DNA of 64,000 nt from Jiangella endophytica (GTDB lineage Bacteria > Actinomycetota > Actinomycetes > Jiangellales > Jiangellaceae): the NCBI RefSeq assembly GCF_003427025.1, contig NZ_QVAI01000001.1, forward strand, positions 310,001-374,000. The letters are read 5' to 3'. Positions within the stretch are counted from its first letter, which is position 1. The number at the start of each line of letters is the position of its first letter. The notes beneath the pieces are model-generated. The model was not told where the DNA came from. It ran no database searches and saw only the letters and a list, made by a program, of their open reading frames with translations. The position numbers were made by a program, and so were the translations under genes. Positions 25,629 through 35,630 of this stretch are shown in pieces.

Positions 25629-25969
25629 GCATGAAGATCAAGAAGGGTGACAAGGTCGTCGTCATCGCAGGCAAGGACAAGGGCCTGGTGGGCAAGGTCA
25701 TCGCGGCCTACCCGCGCCAGGAGCGTGTCCTCGTCGAGGGCGTCAACCGCATCACCAAGCACACGAAGCCGACGCAGACCGCCCGCGGCACGCAGCAGTC
25801 CGGCGGGATCGTGCACCAGGAGGCGCCGATCCACATCTCGAACGTGCAGCTCGCGGTCGAGGCCGACGTGGACGGCAAGAAGAAGACGGTGGGCACCCGG
25901 GTCGGGTACCGCATCGACGACAACGGCAACAAGGTCCGGTTCGCCAAGCGCACCGGTGAGGACATCTGA
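25625..25969 (+). CDS. rplX: 50S ribosomal protein L24
   Basis: L24 initiates 50S assembly and lies near the tunnel exit. The 114 residues contain the KOW motif [20 protein letters not shown] and the [17 protein letters not shown] loop. The GTG at 25625 overlaps the rplN stop; the ATG two codons on (25631) is an alternative start. The stop shares a base with the rplE ATG. Confidence 0.96.
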   Translation: MSMKIKKGDKVVVIAGKDKGLVGKVIAAYPRQERVLVEGVNRITKHTKPTQTARGTQQSGGIVHQEAPIHISNVQLAVEADVDGKKKTVGTRVGYRIDDNGNKVRFAKRTGEDI

Positions 25970-26541
25970 TGACCATCACGGACGCGCGCTCTCACTCCAT
26001 TCCAAGGCTCAAGCAGCGCTACCGCGACGAGATCATCGCGGGCCTGCGCGAGCAGTTCCAGATCGCGAACGTCATGCAGGTGCCGACCGTGACCAAGGTC
26101 GTCGTCAACATGGGTGTCGGCGAGGCCGCTCGTGACGCGAAGCTGATCGAGGGCGCCATCGCCGACCTCGGGGCCATCACCGGTCAGCGGCCGTCGGTCA
26201 CCAAGGCGCGCAAGTCCATCGCTCAGTTCAAGCTGCGCGAGGGCATGCCCATCGGAGCGCACGCCACGCTGCGCGGCGACCGCATGTGGGAGTTCCTGGA
26301 CCGCCTGGTGACCATCGCGCTGCCGCGCATCCGGGACTTCCGCGGCCTGTCGGGCAAGCAGTTCGACGGCAACGGGAACTACACCTTCGGCCTCAACGAG
26401 CAGTCGATGTTCCACGAGATCGACCAGGACAGGATCGACCGGGTCCGCGGCATGGACATCACGGTCGTCACGACCGCGACCAACGACGACCAGGGTCGGG
26501 CGCTGCTCAAGCTGCTCGGTTTCCCGTTCAAGGAGAACTGA
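25969..26541 (+). CDS. rplE: 50S ribosomal protein L5
   Basis: L5 binds 5S rRNA with L18 and contacts P-site tRNA. The 190 residues include the signature [20 protein letters not shown] and [16 protein letters not shown]. The ATG at 25969 overlaps the rplX stop by 1 nt. rpsZ starts 1 nt after its stop, so the S10-spc genes here form one tightly coupled run. Confidence 0.97.
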   Translation: MTITDARSHSIPRLKQRYRDEIIAGLREQFQIANVMQVPTVTKVVVNMGVGEAARDAKLIEGAIADLGAITGQRPSVTKARKSIAQFKLREGMPIGAHATLRGDRMWEFLDRLVTIALPRIRDFRGLSGKQFDGNGNYTFGLNEQSMFHEIDQDRIDRVRGMDITVVTTATNDDQGRALLKLLGFPFKEN

Positions 26542-26542
26542 C

Positions 26543-26728
26543 GTGGCGAAGAAGGCTCTTGTCATCAAGGCTGCGCGCAAGCCGAAGTTCGCCGTGCGTG
26601 CGTACACCCGGTGCCAGAAGTGCGGCCGGCCGCACTCGGTGTACCGCAAGTTCGGGCTGTGCCGGGTGTGCCTGCGCGAGATGGCGCACCGCGGCGAGCT
26701 GCCGGGCATCACCAAATCCAGCTGGTAA
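26543..26728 (+). CDS. rpsZ: 30S ribosomal protein S14, zinc-binding type Z
   Basis: S14 is needed for 30S head assembly. At 61 residues this is the short zinc-ribbon form, with CQKC at about residues 24-27 and CRVC at about 40-43. This is the zinc-dependent paralogue; a zinc-free copy, if any, is outside the window. GTG start at 26543. The last codons and TAA stop are tandemly duplicated in the DNA just downstream (26718-26749). Confidence 0.96.
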   Translation: MAKKALVIKAARKPKFAVRAYTRCQKCGRPHSVYRKFGLCRVCLREMAHRGELPGITKSSW

Positions 26729-26749
26729 CCAGCCCAGCTGGTAACGAGC
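26718..26749 (+). repeat. 16-bp tandem duplication over the rpsZ stop
   Basis: Units 26718-26733 and 26734-26749 differ at one base. The first contains the Ser-Trp-stop end of rpsZ, so the duplication adds a non-coding copy just past the stop and spreads rpsZ from rpsH. Confidence 0.8.
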
Positions 26750-26814
26750 CCGACCCCATCGGATCGTCGCAGGTCCGCGAAGCGGAAACCACGACGGGAA
26801 AGCGGCAACCACAC

Positions 26815-27222
26815 ATGACCATGACCGACCCGATCGCAGACATGCTCACCCGTCTGCGCAACGCCAACACGGCTCACCACGACACCGTGGCGATGCCGCA
26901 CAGCAAGATCAAGATGAACATCGCCGAGATCCTCAAGCAGCAGGGCTACATCGCCGGTTTCTCCGTGCGTGAGCCGGCTGAGGACCAGGTGGGCAAGACG
27001 CTCGAGCTCACCCTGAAGTACGGCCCGTCCCGCGAGCGCTCGATCGCCGGCATCCGCCGCGTCAGCAAGCCGGGTCTGCGGGTCTACGCGAAGGCCACCA
27101 ACATGCCGCGCGTGCTCGGCGGGCTGGGCGTCGCCATCATCTCCACGTCGCAGGGCCTGCTCACGGGCCAGGCGGCAGCCAAGCAGGGTGTGGGCGGGGA
27201 AGTCCTCGCCTACGTCTGGTAA
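26815..27222 (+). CDS. rpsH: 30S ribosomal protein S8
   Basis: S8 is a primary 16S rRNA-binding protein and, in E. coli, the spc operon repressor. The 135-residue protein starts [20 protein letters not shown]; the second ATG at 26821 would drop two residues. The C-terminal signature ([20 protein letters not shown]) is present. It lies 86 nt after rpsZ, the largest gap in this run, in which no promoter is obvious. Confidence 0.96.
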   Translation: MTMTDPIADMLTRLRNANTAHHDTVAMPHSKIKMNIAEILKQQGYIAGFSVREPAEDQVGKTLELTLKYGPSRERSIAGIRRVSKPGLRVYAKATNMPRVLGGLGVAIISTSQGLLTGQAAAKQGVGGEVLAYVW

Positions 27223-27243
27223 CGGGAAAGGAGCGCAATACTC

Positions 27244-27783
27244 ATGTCGCGCATCGGCAAGCTCCCGATCCCGGTACCGTCCGGCGTTCAGGTCGACATC
27301 GACGGCCGCGCGGTCAAGGTCACGGGCCCCAAGGGCACGCTGAACCACACGCTGCCCGAGGTCATCGGCGTCGAGAAGGGTGACGACGGCTCTCTGCAGG
27401 TCGTCCGCCCGGACGACGAGCGCGAGAGCCGTGCCCTGCACGGGCTCACCCGGACGCTCGTCTCCAACATGGTCACCGGTGTCACCGAGGGTTACGTCAA
27501 GAAGCTCGAGATCGTCGGCGTCGGCTACCGCGTCACGGCCAAGGGCCAGAGCCTCGAGTTCGCGCTCGGCTTCAGCCACCCGGTCGTCGTCGAGCCGCCC
27601 GAGGGCATCACGTTCGCCGTCGAGTCGCCCACCAAGTTCTCGGTGCAGGGCATCGACAAGCAGAAGGTCGGCGAGATCGCGGCGAACATTCGCAAGATCC
27701 GCAAGCCCGAGCCGTACAAGGGCAAGGGCGTGCGGTACGAGGGCGAGCACGTCCGGCGCAAGGTCGGAAAGGCTGGTAAGTAA
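27244..27783 (+). CDS. rplF: 50S ribosomal protein L6
   Basis: L6 lies near the sarcin-ricin loop and factor-binding site. The 179 residues start [20 protein letters not shown] and end with the family signature [23 protein letters not shown] at 27244 follows GGGAAAGGAG. rplR begins 3 nt after the stop. Confidence 0.97.
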   Translation: MSRIGKLPIPVPSGVQVDIDGRAVKVTGPKGTLNHTLPEVIGVEKGDDGSLQVVRPDDERESRALHGLTRTLVSNMVTGVTEGYVKKLEIVGVGYRVTAKGQSLEFALGFSHPVVVEPPEGITFAVESPTKFSVQGIDKQKVGEIAANIRKIRKPEPYKGKGVRYEGEHVRRKVGKAGK

Positions 27784-27786
27784 GTC

Positions 27787-28170
27787 ATGGGCATCGCGAT
27801 CAATCGCCACATCAAGAAGGGCGACAAGCGGGTTGCCCGCGACCGCCGGCACCTGCGGGTCCGGAAGAAGGTCACCGGCACGACCGAGCGGCCGCGTCTG
27901 GTCGTCACCCGGTCGCTGCGGCACATGGTGGTCCAGGTCGTCGACGACGCCACCGGCCGCACCCTGGCCTCGGCCACCAGCATGGAGGCCGACCTGCGTT
28001 CGCTCGACGGCGACAAGACCGCCAAGGCGCGCCGCGTCGGTGAGCTCGTCGCCGACCGGGCCAAGGCGGCCGGCGTCGAGGCCGTGGTGTTCGACCGCGG
28101 CGGCAACCAGTACCACGGCCGGGTGGCCGCGGTGGCGGAGGGCGCCCGCGAGGGCGGCCTGAAGCTCTGA
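27787..28170 (+). CDS. rplR: 50S ribosomal protein L18
   Basis: L18 binds 5S rRNA and brings it to the central protuberance with L5. The 127 residues start [20 protein letters not shown] and end with the conserved [20 protein letters not shown] segment. The ATG lies 3 nt downstream of rplF, within reach of its ribosome binding region. Confidence 0.97.
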   Translation: MGIAINRHIKKGDKRVARDRRHLRVRKKVTGTTERPRLVVTRSLRHMVVQVVDDATGRTLASATSMEADLRSLDGDKTAKARRVGELVADRAKAAGVEAVVFDRGGNQYHGRVAAVAEGAREGGLKL

Positions 28171-28238
28171 CCACAAACTTCGGCCTCGACTGAGAAGCAT
28201 GTCTCGGCCGAGAATCTCGAGAAGGATAGAGGGACATC

Positions 28239-28852
<614 letters not shown>

Positions 28853-28856
<4 letters not shown>

Positions 28857-29035
28857 GTGGGCAGCTGAAGGTCCGTCAGGTCAAGAGCCCGATCGGCGGG
28901 ACGTCGTCCCAGCGCAACACCCTGCGCTCGCTCGGCCTGAAGCGGATCGGACACGAGGTCGTCAAGGAGGACCGCCCTGAGATCCGGGGCATGGTCAAGA
29001 CGGTGGCGCACTTGGTCGCCGTCGAGGAGGTGTGA
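28853..29035 (+). CDS. rpmD: 50S ribosomal protein L30
   Basis: L30 is a small 23S rRNA-binding protein. The 60 residues are standard: [20 protein letters not shown] and the signature [22 protein letters not shown] overlap with rpsE. It is absent in some bacteria, but kept in the spc operon here between rpsE and rplO as usual. Confidence 0.97.
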
Positions 29036-29040
29036 GAGGC

Positions 29041-29490
29041 ATGAGCAACTCGCCGCTGAAGCCGCACCACCTGCGGCCGGCCCCCGGCGCCAAGACCCCG
29101 AAGACCCGTGTGGGTCGCGGTGAGGCGTCGAAGGGGAAGACCGCGGGTCGCGGCACCAAGGGCACGAAGGCTCGCTACCAGGTACCGGCCCGCTTCGAGG
29201 GCGGCCAGATGCCGCTGCACATGCGCCTGCCGAAGCTGAAGGGGTTCAAGAACCCGTTCCGCGTCGAGTTCCAGGTCGTGAACCTGGACAAGCTGGCGTC
29301 GCTCTTCCCGGAGGGCGGGGACGTCACCGTCGACGACCTCGTGGCCAAGGGCGCTGTGCGGGCCGGCAAGCCGGTCAAGGTTCTGGGCACCGGTGAGATC
29401 TCGGTTGCGCTGCGAGTGAACGCCAACGCGTTCTCCGGCAGCGCGAAGGAGAAGATCACCGCTGCTGGGGGCACCGTCACCGAGGTGTAG
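29041..29490 (+). CDS. rplO: 50S ribosomal protein L15
   Basis: L15 is a late-core assembly protein. The 149 residues from the ATG at 29041 start [20 protein letters not shown], matching the family N-terminus; an in-frame GTG at 29032 overlapping the rpmD stop would add three residues. The Gly/Lys-rich loop [20 protein letters not shown] is typical. It ends the ribosomal run of spc; secY follows after 173 nt, a gap containing a CACACCGGTGTG palindrome at 29497-29508. Confidence 0.96.
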   Translation: MSNSPLKPHHLRPAPGAKTPKTRVGRGEASKGKTAGRGTKGTKARYQVPARFEGGQMPLHMRLPKLKGFKNPFRVEFQVVNLDKLASLFPEGGDVTVDDLVAKGAVRAGKPVKVLGTGEISVALRVNANAFSGSAKEKITAAGGTVTEV

Positions 29491-29663
29491 GCGCCCCACA
29501 CCGGTGTGTTCGAACGGTTCCGAGAGCGTCCTGCCGTCTTACCAGGCGACAGGCGCTTTCGGTCGTTCGGACCCGGCGGTGTTAACGTCTGTTCCGTCCG
29601 TACCACCGCGCCGGCTTCGACCCAGCAGTCGTCTCCGCCGTCGGCCACGCAGGAGGCCTTGAA

Positions 29664-30968
29664 GTGCTCAGAGTGTTCGCGCAGGCGTTCCGTACACCTG
29701 ACCTGCGCCAGAAATTGCTGTTCACGCTGGGCATCATCGCGATCTTCCGGGTCGGCTCGGTCCTGCCCACGCCCGGTGTCGACGTCCCGGCGGTACGGAC
29801 CTGTGTGGACCTCGCCGGCAACGAGGGCATCTACGGGATGCTCAACCTGTTCTCGGGTGGCGCGATGCTGCAGCTCGCGGTGTTCGCGCTCGGCATCATC
29901 CCGTACATCACCGCCAGCATCATCCTGCAGCTGCTGACGGTCGTGATCCCGCGCATCGAGGCGCTGCGCAAGGAAGGCGCGTCCGGTCAGGCGCAGATCA
30001 CGCAGTACACCCGCTACCTCACCATCGGTCTGGCGCTGCTGCAGGCCACCACCATCGTCACGCTCGCCCGCCGCGGGCAGTTCTTCCCGAACTGCCCCGA
30101 AGAGGTGCTGCAGAACGACTCCCTGTCCACCGCCGCCATCATGATCATCGTGATGACCGCCGGCACCGGCCTGGTCATGTGGCTGGGTGAGCTGATCACC
30201 GACCGCGGCGTCGGCAACGGCATGTCGCTGCTGATCTTCACGCAGATCGTCGCCAGCGTGCCGAGCATGTTCTGGAGCATCCAGACCAGCCGCGGCTGGG
30301 GCGTCTTCGGCCTGGTCGTCGTGGTCGCGCTGATCGTCGTCGCGCTCATCGTCTTCGTCGAGCAGGCCCAGCGCCGCATCCCCGTCCAGTACGCCAAACG
30401 CATGGTCGGCAGGCGCATGTACGGCGGCTCGGCCACGTACATCCCGCTGAAGATCAACCAGGCGGGTGTCATCCCGGTCATCTTCGCCTCGTCGCTGCTC
30501 TACATCCCGCTGCTGGCCGCGCAGTTCAACCAGACCTCGGGCTGGGCGCTGTGGATCCAGGACAACTTCACCCGCGGCACGCACCCCGTGTACATCGCGG
30601 CGTACTTCCTGCTGATCGTCGGGTTCGCGTTCTTCTACGTGTCCATCACGTTCAACCCGAAGGACATCTCCGACAACATGAAGCGCTACGGCGGCTTCGT
30701 GCCCGGCATCCGTGCCGGCCGGGCCACCGAGGAGTACCTGGCCTACGTGCTCAACCGCATCACGTCGGCCGGCGCCATCTACCTGGCGCTCGTGGCCCTG
30801 TTGCCACTGCTGGCCTTCAACGTGCTGAACCCCAGCGATGGCGGCCAGTCGTTCAACAACATGTTCGGCGGCACCTCCATCCTGATCATGGTCGGTGTCG
30901 GCCTGCAGACCGTGCAGCAGATCGAGAGCCAGCTGCAGCAGCGCAACTACGAGGGGTTCTTGCGGTGA
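29664..30968 (+). CDS. secY: Sec translocon subunit SecY
   Basis: SecY forms the protein-conducting channel of the inner membrane with SecE and SecG, driven by SecA. The 434 residues show about ten hydrophobic segments and the family motifs [20 protein letters not shown] and the cytoplasmic loop [10 protein letters not shown], where SecA and ribosomes dock. GTG at 29664 with AGGAGG at 29651-29656. The stop overlaps the adk GTG by 4 nt, linking translocation, adenylate kinase and Met removal in one operon. Confidence 0.97.
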   Translation: MLRVFAQAFRTPDLRQKLLFTLGIIAIFRVGSVLPTPGVDVPAVRTCVDLAGNEGIYGMLNLFSGGAMLQLAVFALGIIPYITASIILQLLTVVIPRIEALRKEGASGQAQITQYTRYLTIGLALLQATTIVTLARRGQFFPNCPEEVLQNDSLSTAAIMIIVMTAGTGLVMWLGELITDRGVGNGMSLLIFTQIVASVPSMFWSIQTSRGWGVFGLVVVVALIVVALIVFVEQAQRRIPVQYAKRMVGRRMYGGSATYIPLKINQAGVIPVIFASSLLYIPLLAAQFNQTSGWALWIQDNFTRGTHPVYIAAYFLLIVGFAFFYVSITFNPKDISDNMKRYGGFVPGIRAGRATEEYLAYVLNRITSAGAIYLALVALLPLLAFNVLNPSDGGQSFNNMFGGTSILIMVGVGLQTVQQIESQLQQRNYEGFLR

Positions 30969-31546
30969 CGCGACTGTTGATCATGGGCCCGCCGGGCGCG
31001 GGCAAGGGCACCCAGGCCGAGCTGGTGGCCAAGCGGTTCGCCGTGCCGGCCGTCTCCACCGGCGACATCTTCCGGTCGAACATCGCCGACGAGACCTCGC
31101 TCGGTCAGCAGGTGAAGGGCTACCTCGACTCCGGCCGGTACGTGCCGGACGAGCTGACCAACGAGGTGGTCCGCGACCGCCTCTCGCAGGCCGACGTCGC
31201 CGACGGCTTCCTGCTCGACGGCTACCCGCGCACGCTGGCGCAGGTCGACTTCCTCGACAAGGTGCTGGCCGAGCAGGGCCACGAGCTCGACCACGTCATC
31301 GTCCTCAACGTCGACGTCGACGAGGTCGTCAAGCGGCTGCACCAGCGGGCCGTGCAGGAGGGCCGCACCGACGACAGCCCGGAGGTCATCCGGGAGCGGC
31401 AGGAGGTCTACCTCGAGCAGACCTCGCCGCTGATCGCCGTCTACCGCGACCGCGGCCTGGTCTTCGAGGTCGACGGCCTGGGCTCCGTCGAGGAGGTCCA
31501 GCAGCGGGTGGCCGACGCGATCGAGCAGCCGCCGCAGCCGCACTGA
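30965..31546 (+). CDS. adk: adenylate kinase
   Basis: Catalyses ATP + AMP to 2 ADP in the cytoplasm. The 193-residue protein has the P-loop GPPGAGKGT at residues 8-16, the AMP-binding motif [12 protein letters not shown], and lacks the long LID insertion, so it is the short form with no zinc site. The GTG start overlaps the secY stop (GTGA). It lies in the standard secY-adk-map order. Confidence 0.97.
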   Translation: MTRLLIMGPPGAGKGTQAELVAKRFAVPAVSTGDIFRSNIADETSLGQQVKGYLDSGRYVPDELTNEVVRDRLSQADVADGFLLDGYPRTLAQVDFLDKVLAEQGHELDHVIVLNVDVDEVVKRLHQRAVQEGRTDDSPEVIRERQEVYLEQTSPLIAVYRDRGLVFEVDGLGSVEEVQQRVADAIEQPPQPH

Positions 31547-31560
31547 ACCACGCGGGAGCG

Positions 31561-32370
31561 ATCATCGAGATCAAATCGCCGGAGCAGCTGGCCGGCATGA
31601 GGGCGGCCGGGCTGGTCGTGGCCGAGATCCACGAGGTGATGCGCGCGGCCATCGTGCCCGGCGCCACCCCGCTCGATCTCGACGTCATCGCCCGCCGCGA
31701 GCTGGCGGCCCGCGGCGCCACGTCGAACTTCCTCGGCTACGGCGGCTTCCCGGCCACGGTGTGCGTCTCGGTCAACGACGTCGTCGTCCACGGCATCCCC
31801 GACGCCACCCCGTTCCGCGACGGCGACGTCGTCTCGCTCGACTTCGGCGCCGTCCTGGACGGCTGGCACGGCGACGCCGCGGTGACGGTGCCCGTCGGCG
31901 AGGTCCCCGACGACGTCGCCCGGCTCCTCGTCGACTGCGACGACGCGCTGTGGTCCGGCATCACGGCGATGAAGTCCGGCCGCCGGGTGCGCGACATCGG
32001 CACGGCGATCGAGAAGACCATCGAGGCGCGTGGCGACTACGGCATCGTCGAGGAATACGGCGGGCACGGCATCGGCACCGCCATGCACATGGATCCGCAC
32101 GTCATGAACTATCGCACCCGCCAGCGCGGCCCGAAGCTGGTGCCCGGCCTGTGCCTGGCGGTCGAGCCGATGATCACCCTCGGCGGCCCGGAGACCCACG
32201 TGCTGGCCGACGAGTGGACGGTCAAGACCGACGACGGCTCGTGGGCGGCGCACTTCGAGCACAGCATCGCCGTCACGCCGGAGGGCCCGTGGGTGCTCAC
32301 GGCCCTTGACGGCGGGGCGGCCCGGCTGGCCGAACTCGGCGTGCCGGCAGCAGCCGCCCGCCGCGGCTAG
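31561..32370 (+). CDS. map: type I methionine aminopeptidase with unusual start
   Basis: Removes the initiator Met from new proteins. Numbering from 31561, the five metal ligands are intact: Asp94, Asp105, His169, Glu202 and Glu233, in the motifs SLDFGAV, HGDAAVT, GGHGIGT, AVEPM and FEHSIA. The conserved N-terminus (EIKSPEQLAGMRAAGLV) begins at about 31567, yet no in-frame ATG, GTG or TTG precedes it after the adk stop. Candidates are ATC at 31561 or 31564 behind GGGAG (31553-31557), CTG at 31543, or the internal ATG at 31597, which would cut 12 family residues. The start shown is therefore tentative; the gene itself is secure. Confidence 0.9.
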   Translation: MIEIKSPEQLAGMRAAGLVVAEIHEVMRAAIVPGATPLDLDVIARRELAARGATSNFLGYGGFPATVCVSVNDVVVHGIPDATPFRDGDVVSLDFGAVLDGWHGDAAVTVPVGEVPDDVARLLVDCDDALWSGITAMKSGRRVRDIGTAIEKTIEARGDYGIVEEYGGHGIGTAMHMDPHVMNYRTRQRGPKLVPGLCLAVEPMITLGGPETHVLADEWTVKTDDGSWAAHFEHSIAVTPEGPWVLTALDGGAARLAELGVPAAAARRG

Positions 32371-32869
32371 GACACGCCCCAGGCGTCTGAGTCCGATGTC
32401 GGGGGCCCGGTGAGGGAGTGGGCCGGTGTCAACGTCTTCGCCCACGGGATCACGGGTCTCGTCGGGGCGGGCGCACCTCGCTCGCCGTGTCGTTGTCGGT
32501 GCGTGTGGGCTCCAGCGTCGACCTCGATAGCCGGAATCGCGCTCGGGGCCCGATTCTGGCGTCGGGAACGCGTTTCCGGCTATGGAAGAGCCGCTGGCGG
32601 CCGCACCGTGTTCGTGTGCTCAGCGACCCGAACGCGAAGGCCTGAACCGCGCGAGCGCGGCAGGCGCGGCGGCTCGTCACCGGTTCAGCTCCGCCTCGTC
32701 CACGATGACGGTGGGCAGGACGACCTCGAGTCCGAACAGAGGTGCACGACCCCGCCGGATCGCCGGCGTCGCGACGGCCGGTCGACGCCCGGGTGTCGGG
32801 GGCTCCCCGGGGCGAAGTGGGGGGTTACCCCGATAGGCGCGCTCGGGTCACCGGCGGATACTGGAGCGC
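32371..32869 (+). other. intergenic region after map
   Basis: These 499 nt hold no convincing gene; open frames here have no family resemblance or ribosome binding sites. The clear structure is an imperfect inverted repeat at 32527-32583. A GATACT box at 32857-32862 just before the next ATG could be a -10 element for leaderless transcription. Confidence 0.55.
32527..32583. repeat. imperfect inverted repeat, 15-nt arms
   Basis: Arms 32527-32541 and 32569-32583 match at 14 of 15 positions as inverse complements, with a 27-nt spacer. They could form a hairpin past map or mark a remnant of a mobile element; no transposase fragment is seen. Confidence 0.7.
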
Positions 32870-33328
32870 ATGGGAGCCGAGCGGTTCGAGATGCGCGCCA
32901 GCGACGCCGATCGCGATCGCGTGGCCGAGATCCTGCGCGACGCGCACGGAGAGGGGCGGCTGGGTCAGGACGAGCTGCTCGCCCGGGTCGAGTCGACCTA
33001 TGCCGCGAAGACGTACCAGGACCTCGACCGCGTCATCGCCGACCTGCCGGTGCGCCGCCAGCCGGCCGGCCTGATCCCGCGGCCGCTGTCCGCGCCGCGT
33101 CCGGCGCCGCGGCGCACGGGGCGGCGCATCGCGCGCGGCCTGCTCACCGGTGCGTGGTGGTTCTACGGCATCTGCGTGGGCATCAACCTGATGGTGTGGC
33201 TGCTGGTCAGCATCGGTGGCGGCGGTCCCGAGTACTTCTGGCCCATCTGGGTGGCCGGGCCCTGGGGCGTGCTGCTCGGCGGCCTCGAGATGGCGTACCG
33301 TTCCGGCGAGGCGCCCGCGCAACGCTGA
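32870..33328 (+). CDS. DUF1707 and 2TM-domain membrane protein
   Basis: A 152-residue protein. Residues 1-60 (MRASDADRDRVAEILRDAHG then GRLGQDELLARVESTYAAKT) match the actinobacterial DUF1707 domain, a SHOCT-like helical module. An Arg/Pro-rich linker follows, then two hydrophobic segments (about 93-115 and 120-145, with GAWWFYGICVGINLMVW and YFWPIWVAGPWGV) like the 2TM domain. Its function is unknown; similar proteins are often thought to be small regulators at the membrane. ATG at 32870 with weak GGAG; it could be leaderless. Confidence 0.85.
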   Translation: MGAERFEMRASDADRDRVAEILRDAHGEGRLGQDELLARVESTYAAKTYQDLDRVIADLPVRRQPAGLIPRPLSAPRPAPRRTGRRIARGLLTGAWWFYGICVGINLMVWLLVSIGGGGPEYFWPIWVAGPWGVLLGGLEMAYRSGEAPAQR

Positions 33329-33353
33329 CCGCGGGTCGGCTTGCCTCGCACGA

Positions 33354-33384
33354 TTGGCCTCTGGTAGGCCCAGTGCCGTACAAT
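33354..33384 (+). promoter_or_regulatory. predicted infA promoter
   Basis: TTGGCC at 33354-33359, a 19-nt spacer and TACAAT at 33379-33384. The block GATTGGCCTC (33352-33361) is identical to that over the S10 operon -35 box. It gives a leader of about 160 nt before infA. Confidence 0.55.
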
Positions 33385-33552
33385 TTCTCGTCGGCCCACT
33401 GTGGTCTGTTTCGTTGCGCCCTGCGGCTGGTTCCGGTCGTTCTTTTGACGGGGACGGGGTGCACGTGACAGCTCGCCGCCTGTCCCGTTCAGGACTCCCG
33501 GTGGCGTGGTGTGCCGAGGCGGAAGACGACCGACAGAAGAAGTGCGGAGGAC

Positions 33553-33774
33553 ATGCCGAAGAAGGACGGGGTCATCGAGATCGAGGGCACCGTGACCGAG
33601 GCTCTCCCGAACGCGATGTTCCGGGTAGAGCTCTCCAACGGTCACAAGGTGCTCGCCCACATTTCCGGCAAGATGCGCCAGCATTACATCCGGATCCTCC
33701 CTGAGGACCGCGTGGTGGTGGAGCTCAGCCCGTACGACTTGACCCGCGGTCGCATCGTCTACCGCTACAAGTAA
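33553..33774 (+). CDS. infA: translation initiation factor IF-1
   Basis: IF-1 is a single S1/OB-fold domain that occupies the ribosomal A site during initiation. The 73-residue length is normal, starting [20 protein letters not shown], with the RNA-binding face [19 protein letters not shown]. The ATG at 33553 follows GGAGG at 33546-33550; the frame is open 14 codons further up but without a start signal. It leads the infA-rpmJ-rpsM-rpsK-rpsD-rpoA-rplQ run. Confidence 0.97.
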   Translation: MPKKDGVIEIEGTVTEALPNAMFRVELSNGHKVLAHISGKMRQHYIRILPEDRVVVELSPYDLTRGRIVYRYK

Positions 33775-33842
33775 CCACGACCACTGCCGACGGCTTCGGC
33801 CAACTCTCCGAACTCTCGGCACACGTCAAGAAAGAGTCCCCG

Positions 33843-33956
33843 ATGAAGGTCAAGCCGAGCGTCAAGCCGATCTGCGACAAGTGCAAGGTGATCCGCCGTC
33901 ACGGCCGGGTCATGGTGATCTGCGAGAACCTGCGTCACAAGCAGCGTCAGGGCTGA
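33843..33956 (+). CDS. rpmJ: 50S ribosomal protein L36, zinc form
   Basis: A 37-residue protein, too short for most ORF tracks, reading [20 protein letters not shown] from the ATG at 33843 and ending RHKQRQG. Cys11, Cys14, Cys27 and His32 form the zinc ribbon, so this is the zinc-dependent C+ form. It sits between infA (68 nt upstream) and rpsM, the usual place. Confidence 0.96.
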   Translation: MKVKPSVKPICDKCKVIRRHGRVMVICENLRHKQRQG

Positions 33957-34013
33957 TCACCGGGCACCGCTCGCCCGGACACAACTGAATACTCCAGGAC
34001 AACGCACCAGCAC

Positions 34014-34033
34014 CCCTGCCTCGCGAGGCAGGG
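34014..34033 (+). promoter_or_regulatory. palindrome in the rpsM leader
   Basis: A perfect 20-nt palindrome with arms CCCTGCCTCG (34014-34023) and CGAGGCAGGG (34024-34033), in the 169-nt gap between rpmJ and rpsM. As RNA it could form a 7-bp stem with a 6-nt loop. It might be a processing or autoregulatory site; function not known. Confidence 0.5.
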
Positions 34034-34125
34034 AACACCCCCGGGCGGAGGCCGGGGCTCGGTGGCACAGGATCACCGGGACGCGGTGCGTCAGACACCT
34101 CCGCGAACGAAGTGAGGAACACCGC

Positions 34126-34503
34126 ATGGCACGCCTCGTCGGCGTCGACCTCCCGCGCGACAAGCGCCTGGAGGTAGCACTCACCTACATCTTCGGCATC
34201 GGGCGCACCCGAGCGCTGGAGACTCTGAAGAACACGGGCGTCAGCCCGGACATCCGCGTCAAGGACCTCGGCGACGAGGAGCTGGTCAAGCTCCGCGACT
34301 GGATCGAGGCCAACTACCAGATCGAGGGTGACCTCCGCCGCGAGGTGCAGAGCGACATCCGCCGCAAGATCGAGATCGGTAGCTACCAGGGCATCCGGCA
34401 CCGCCGCGGGCTTCCCGTCCGTGGTCAGCGCACTCACACGAATGCCCGTACCCGCAAGGGTCGGAAGAAGACCGTCGCCGGCAAGAAGAAGGCCGGCAAG
34501 TGA
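34126..34503 (+). CDS. rpsM: 30S ribosomal protein S13
   Basis: S13 sits in the 30S head and bridges to L5 in the 50S. The 125-residue protein starts [20 protein letters not shown] and has the signature [20 protein letters not shown] near its basic C-terminus. ATG at 34126 follows GTGAGGAACACC. rpsK follows after 80 nt. Confidence 0.97.
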   Translation: MARLVGVDLPRDKRLEVALTYIFGIGRTRALETLKNTGVSPDIRVKDLGDEELVKLRDWIEANYQIEGDLRREVQSDIRRKIEIGSYQGIRHRRGLPVRGQRTHTNARTRKGRKKTVAGKKKAGK

Positions 34504-34583
34504 GTGCCGCGACGGCGGCCATGTCGCCGTCGCGAGCAGCGAACCGCTGACCTCAGAAGCTTTCGGACAGGAGTACCGCACAG

Positions 34584-34982
34584 ATGCCACCCGCCAAGGG
34601 CCGCCAGACCAAGGTGCGCCGCAAGGAGAAGAAGAACGTCGCTCATGGTGTCGCGCACATCAAGAGCACGTTCAACAACACGATCGTCTCGATCACCGAC
34701 CCGCAGGGCAACGTGATCGCGTGGGCCAGCTCCGGCCAGGTCGGATTCAAGGGCTCGCGTAAGTCGACGCCGTTCGCCGCGCAGATGGCCGCCGAGGCCG
34801 CCGCCCGCCGTGCCCAGGAGCACGGCATGCGCAAGGTCGACGTGTTCGTCAAGGGCCCGGGTTCGGGCCGGGAGACCGCGATTCGCTCGCTGCAGGCCGT
34901 CGGCCTCGAGGTCGGTTCCATCTCGGACGTGACCCCGCAGGCGCACAACGGCTGCCGGCCGCCGAAGCGCCGCCGCGTCTGA
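34584..34982 (+). CDS. rpsK: 30S ribosomal protein S11
   Basis: S11 lines the E site and the Shine-Dalgarno cleft of the 30S platform. The 132 residues have a Lys/Arg-rich N-terminus ([19 protein letters not shown]) and the C-terminal signature [23 protein letters not shown] at 34584 with GGACAGGAG upstream. rpsD follows after 32 nt. Confidence 0.97.
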   Translation: MPPAKGRQTKVRRKEKKNVAHGVAHIKSTFNNTIVSITDPQGNVIAWASSGQVGFKGSRKSTPFAAQMAAEAAARRAQEHGMRKVDVFVKGPGSGRETAIRSLQAVGLEVGSISDVTPQAHNGCRPPKRRRV

Positions 34983-35014
34983 CCCACCGAGACCTCGAGG
35001 AGACCTGAACCACC

Positions 35015-35620
35015 ATGGCCCGTTACACCGGTCCACTCACGAAGAAGTCGCGTCGGCTCGGCGTCGACCTGATCGGTGAGGACAAGGCGTACGAACGCCG
35101 TCCTTACCCGCCCGGCCAGCACGGCCGCGGCCGGCAGAAGGAGAGCGAGTACCGCCTCCAGCTGCACGAGAAGCAGAAGGCGCGCTACACCTACGGCGTC
35201 CTGGAGAGGCAGTTCCGCCGCTACTACGAGGAGGCCAACCGTCGCCAGGGTCGCACCGGTGACGTCCTCCTCCAGCTGCTGGAGTCGCGTCTCGACAACG
35301 TCGTCTACCGCTCCGGCCTGGCCCGCACGCGGCGGCACGCCCGCCAGCTGGTCGTCCACGGTCACTTCGTGGTCAACGGCCGCAAGGTGAACGTCCCCTC
35401 CTACCAGGTCGCGCTGCACGACGTCATCGACGTGCGCGACAAGTCCAAGGAGACGACGCCGTTCATCATCGCCCGCGAGACCCACGGCGACCGCCCGGTC
35501 CCCGCGTGGCTCGAGGTCATCCCGAACCAGCTGCGCGTGCTGGTCCACCAGCTCCCGTCCCGGCAGCAGATCGACACGCCGGTCCAGGAGCAGCTCATCG
35601 TCGAGTTCTACTCGAAGTAG
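35015..35620 (+). CDS. rpsD: 30S ribosomal protein S4, zinc-free form
   Basis: S4 initiates 30S assembly and affects decoding accuracy. The 201 residues start MARYTGPLTKKSRRLGVDLI and lack the N-terminal Cys cluster, so this is the zinc-independent type. The S4 RNA-binding domain is visible at about residues 92-150 (LESRLDNVVYRSGLARTRR). ATG at 35015 follows CGAGGAGACC. It precedes the hairpin at 35631-35661 and rpoA. Confidence 0.97.
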   Translation: MARYTGPLTKKSRRLGVDLIGEDKAYERRPYPPGQHGRGRQKESEYRLQLHEKQKARYTYGVLERQFRRYYEEANRRQGRTGDVLLQLLESRLDNVVYRSGLARTRRHARQLVVHGHFVVNGRKVNVPSYQVALHDVIDVRDKSKETTPFIIARETHGDRPVPAWLEVIPNQLRVLVHQLPSRQQIDTPVQEQLIVEFYSK

Positions 35621-35630
35621 TCCGCACCAT

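Noticed and set aside
32410..33468. A 352-codon plus frame crossing the map-DUF1707 gap and beyond
   Set aside because: It runs in another frame through the DUF1707 gene, has no recognisable domain or ribosome binding site, and is Arg/Pro-rich.
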